Source of the DNA: Blastocystis hominis
Taxonomy: Eukaryota; Sar; Bigyra; Opalinata; Blastocystidae
Assembly: GCF_000151665.1 (NCBI RefSeq)
Contig: NW_013171820.1
Coordinates: 422,800 to 486,799, forward strand
DNA length: 64,000 nucleotides
Direction of reading: 5' to 3'
A model generated the notes under the pieces. It worked only from the letters and a program-made list of their open reading frames with translations, was not told where the DNA came from and ran no database searches. Of this stretch, positions 60,296 through 64,000 are shown piece by piece (the stretch's first letter is position 1; the number at the start of each line of letters is the position of its first letter). A program made the translations under genes and the position numbers.

Positions 60296-61540
60296 CGATG
60301 CCTATTCTGTATACTCTTTCATAATATGAATCTATCAAACAACAAAGCAAAGAACAACAATAATAACGACGATAATGAATTCGTTAAAATGGCACAGCAA
60401 CAATAATAACAGTAATAGAAATCAATGAGAATAATAATAAGATTATGTGTTCAAAAGCAATGCCTAGAATAGAAATGAAATGAAATGAAGTAATGAGCAG
60501 CAACAACATAATAGGAACGAACAATAACATGAGTAATCATCCAAATGGATGAATTGTGAACTCAATGCAGTGTCCGATATCGAATCAATACCAAATTGAT
60601 GTAGAACAAACAATGTGTATGTGAATAACAAGCAATAATGAGAATAATAACAGTAAAAGGAATAATAAGAATAAGAATATTTGAGAACAATCCATAGCTA
60701 TTGATGATTAATAATAATAATAGTAATCATCATAGAAAGAGATATTGAAACAATCATATGTGTAGTTTAATAAAGAAATAAGGAAAGAACCAAATCCATG
60801 ATAATAATAGTCATATTATTGGAAATATGAGTATTATTATTATTATGGATCAATCAATCAAACAATCAATCAATCAATCAATCAATAATACTTACTGATC
60901 GATTCTGGATAATAGATCAATTAGATTGTTATGTGGAATGATCGAAATGAAGAACAAACTCGATATGTGAAAACAAACAAATACCAAGAATGCATATCAA
61001 TTTCAAACAATCCACATAATTGAATGAATCTATGTGAATCGATTCAGATTTCAATATAAATGAAGAGAAGATCATTTGATTGTCGGTTTGCATGGAAAGA
61101 TTGATTGTTGTCACGAAACATCAATCGGATTGATTTGAAATGATTTCGTATTGTAGGTTCTGATTATTGATTAAATCATTTGGTAGATTGTTTGGTCCAT
61201 TGCTTACTACAACTATAACTACTACTATTATTGTTGTTGTTGCTGTGGATGTTGTTGCTGCTATTGCTACTTCTCTCTCTTTCTCCCCTACCATTCATTC
61301 ATTGATTCCAAACCATCAAAATCGATAACAATATTCCTTGTCAACAAAAGAAGAAATGGAATCAATGAAAGCAAAGAATCAAGTGTTTCCTTTATGACAA
61401 TCAATGATCCATTAATCTATGAATGAATGAGTGAGTAATGAAGGAAAACAGAATGAATGAATAAATGAATAATAAGGAAAAACAATAATATGTATGTCAT
61501 ATGATATCGGATACTGGAAGGTAGGGGAGAAAGATGGGAT
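60056..61540. other. Low-complexity AT-rich DNA
   Basis: Rich in CAATCAAT, AATAAT and GAATGAAT tracts. No gene is supported. An open frame of 61 codons at 61114-60929 has no signature. Confidence 0.5.
60231..60292. repeat. (GATT)n microsatellite
   Basis: About fifteen perfect tandem GATT units. Confidence 0.95.
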
Positions 61541-62000
61541 GATGATGATTCAACTTCATTGATACTTCGAAGTAACAATGAATTGATTGGTTATGATTTG
61601 CTTTGGATCTTCCAAGTCTAGCATCACTAACTTCTGTATAATGGAGTTTCTGTTGTCCTCGTTTTGGTGACATTGGAAAGTGGATCTAAATATTGAATAG
61701 AGATGGTAAATAGATATTCCAAATCTGTTTCAAAATGTCAATCTACTTGTATCATTGGTGTATGTTCAATCGAAATCGATTCGAGTATTGTTGATAAATA
61801 GAATGGAATTGATTTCATATGATTTTCATAGATTTCAATTCCATTTGGTAAGTTTAAGCTTATCTTATCTTGTTAGGTGATTTGATTTGATTTGATTCAT
61901 TGTGTTTCATTCGATTCCGTTTGATCATTTGATTTGATTTGATTTGATTCGTTTAATAGGAACACATTTCGATTGATTATGATTGGAACAATTCTATCTG
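61541..62000 (+). pseudogene. Decayed copy of the 3' end of the MORN-LRR gene
   Basis: Aligns in the same orientation with 47086-47460. Shared landmarks include GATGATNATTCAACTTCATT, AATGAATTGATTGGTTATGA, the unit start GATCTTCCAA, GTGACATTGGAAAGT, AGATATTCCAAATCT and the last acceptor TAGGAACA. Stops, indels and expanded ATTTG tracts (61880-61950) show decay. It places a second copy of the same gene end on the other side of the inverted-repeat element. Confidence 0.7.
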
Positions 62001-64000
62001 GTTCATTTTACAATGATCTGTGGAATTTGTATTGTTGTTTCAAACTGATGGCACATGATTGATTCGATAATTGGTTAAAATGGTATACAATAATGATAAT
62101 GATAATGATGATGATGATAAACATAAAACAAACAGAAATAAGCAAAACAAAACATGGAACAGTCCAAACAAATAATCACATATTTCCTTATGAGAATTGA
62201 ATCAATAAGAATCGACACAATCCAATTTGTCTGGTGGATAGTGAATAATAAGATGAATGTTAGAATATAAAAAAGGAATAATTAAGAAAAAGAAAATACA
62301 AAACAGAAAAACTAAAAACAAATTAGAATCATATCATACAAAACAAAAGAAAAAGACAGAGGAATAAAATGTACAAATGTAAGAAAATAAGAAACAAAGA
62401 AAACTAAAGAATAGCAAAACAAACAAGAATAAACTAAAAATCAAAATCGAAAATGAAATAATAAAATGAACTACAATCAATTCCAAAAGTTGAAAAACAA
62501 CAACAACAAATGAAAAATGGGATAATCAAAAATAGATAAGCAACATCAAAACAAAAACAAAAACAAAAACAAAACAAAAGAATAATGAATCATTGAGTAT
62601 TATCCAAATTAATACTATCTCAACAAACAAATATGGATTGTGTCGATTCCTATTGATTCAATTGTATTAAGTGCAATGAATCTTGTCAAAACGATTCGAT
62701 TGAAGTCGTTCGATCAAGATTCATTCGAAATATGTGATTTGTGGATTCATTGGTGTAAAATCACAAACAGCATATTGAATATACAATCAAACAATGGATT
62801 CCAAGAAAACCCATTATCGAAATACTCATATTCAAACCACAACACAAATGGTTCTCACAATATGCCTCATTATTGTATTGTGATTATCAAATGCTGATTC
62901 CATATTGACTTGTTCGAATGGGATCTAATGATTTGAATGATATCAATAATAATGATAATGATAATGATAATAATGATCAGAAAAAAAGAAAGAAAGAATG
63001 AAAGAAAGAAAGAAATAAGAGTATTGTTATGCAATACAGTACAATGATAGATTCCAGCTAAACCAATGATCGAACATAATGATTTCATGAATCTCGATCG
63101 ATTCAATTGCAAAACAACCATTGAGACTACAATGTGTTTGAGTGATTGTTCCATTTGGATTCGATCGAATCAATTGTATAATTCTATCAGTCGATTGGAT
63201 CGCTATCAATGAATCATTCGATCGATTCTATATCATTGATAATCGAACAAATACAAATACAAATACAAATACTACTACTACTAATAATAATAATCACGAG
63301 GATTGATGGTTGAATACTCATCATCAATCTGATTCTGATTCTGATTCTGATTCTGATTGATCGATCCTATCCAATCATTCTATTCATGATCAACAACACC
63401 AAAGTGATCTAATGGTATTCAATATGCTGAAATAGACCGATGAATCATGTGGATGATGATACAATCATAATGATAATGATAATGATGATGATGAATGGAA
63501 ATCGAAAACTAACCAAATACACACCATTCATTCAATCATTCATTCAATGGATCAATGGATTGAACAGCCTTTCTATTCTTATCAGTATTATTGAGTGTGA
63601 ATGATGGATTGATTCTTTACGATATTCAACATTCATTTGCATTTTGAATCAGCTATCTTTCATCCATTGATTGATTGATTGAATGAGTGGTTTGTGTGAT
63701 ATTGAAGAATACGACATTCCATCCAAATATCGAATTGTGAAACCACGATTGATATTACTACGAACTACAACTATCAAGTATCAAACACATCCGATTTGAT
63801 TCCATTATTATCAAATTGATAAATCCATGTTTTGTGACTCATTGATAAACAAACAAACAAACAAACAAACAAACAAACAAATGATAGATAGTTGGATTGA
63901 CTGAATGGTGAATCCAATATGATTTCCAATGCTATTCAATCGGATTCTATTCTATTCTATTCTATTGTAGTTTCATTGCCTTGTTTTATCCATTTCACTT
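62001..64000. other. Low-complexity DNA with possible LRR fragments
   Basis: 62100-62620 is strikingly A-rich on the plus strand (AAAC, AAAT and GAAA runs). 62640-62780 (LVKTIRLKSFDQDSFEICDL, plus) and 63100-63160 (NGCFAIESIEIHEI, minus) faintly resemble LRR units of the same family. I would not call a gene. Simple repeats include (CTGATT)n at about 63329 and TTCTA units near 63950. Confidence 0.4.
63847..63881. repeat. (AAAC)n microsatellite
   Basis: About nine tandem units of AAAC. Confidence 0.95.

Noticed and set aside
47559-62094. Short inverted match TACCATTTTAAC (47.56 kb) to GTTAAAATGGTA (62.08 kb) as outer element ends
   Set aside because: Only 12 bp in AT-rich DNA, far outside the long arms on the right side; it is likely chance.

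Overview
The window looks like nuclear DNA of a Blastocystis-type stramenopile. Three independent signs point there. Almost every gene is cut by very short GT..AG introns, mostly 28-37 nt, and removing them restores reading frames exactly. Genes are followed within a few bases by the downstream element TGTTTGTT. In several genes the stop codon is missing or dispensable in the DNA and would be completed by poly(A) addition four bases upstream of that element. The species assignment is inference; the introns and motifs are read directly from the sequence.

Layout. 1-25.8 kb is AT-rich accessory DNA. It holds a giant midasin/dynein-like AAA+ protein with VWA domains (open at the window start), a decayed MORN-LRR gene, a large type I surface protein, a short or truncated THO2 gene and a second MORN-LRR relic. 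26.3-42.8 kb is a dense, GC-richer housekeeping island: CCT2, an eIF4E family protein, CSTF3/Rna14, a tandem cathepsin Z-like protease, MutY, an Asp/Glu racemase, a flavodoxin-domain protein, an Acinus-like RRM protein, an ARM-like protein and an Iml1/DEPDC5 protein. Two tail-to-tail pairs in it share a palindromic poly(A) signal. 43-64 kb is AT-rich again, with an intact MORN-transmembrane-LRR gene, an inverted-repeat-bounded insertion and low-complexity DNA.

The most unusual object is at 47.6-60.1 kb. Two inverted repeats of about 1.05 kb, nearly identical, enclose 10.4 kb. All large genes inside run on the minus strand. Five of them (52.25-58.78 kb) form a tightly packed, virus-like block with 4-nt ATGA overlaps. 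They carry repeated sequence signatures that I associate with structural proteins of Polinton/Maverick- and adintovirus-like elements. Four single in-frame stops interrupt three of the five genes, while the frames otherwise stay intact. A GC-rich host-type surface protein gene without a normal 5' end is joined to the block. I see no polymerase, integrase, packaging ATPase or protease inside, so this is a partial, decaying or non-autonomous element.

How it fits together: the central island supplies translation (eIF4E), folding (CCT2), mRNA 3' processing and export (CSTF3, THO2), splicing/EJC function (Acinus), DNA repair (MutY) and TORC1 control (Iml1). The flanks hold fast-evolving surface and repeat proteins, their decayed copies, and the viral insertion.
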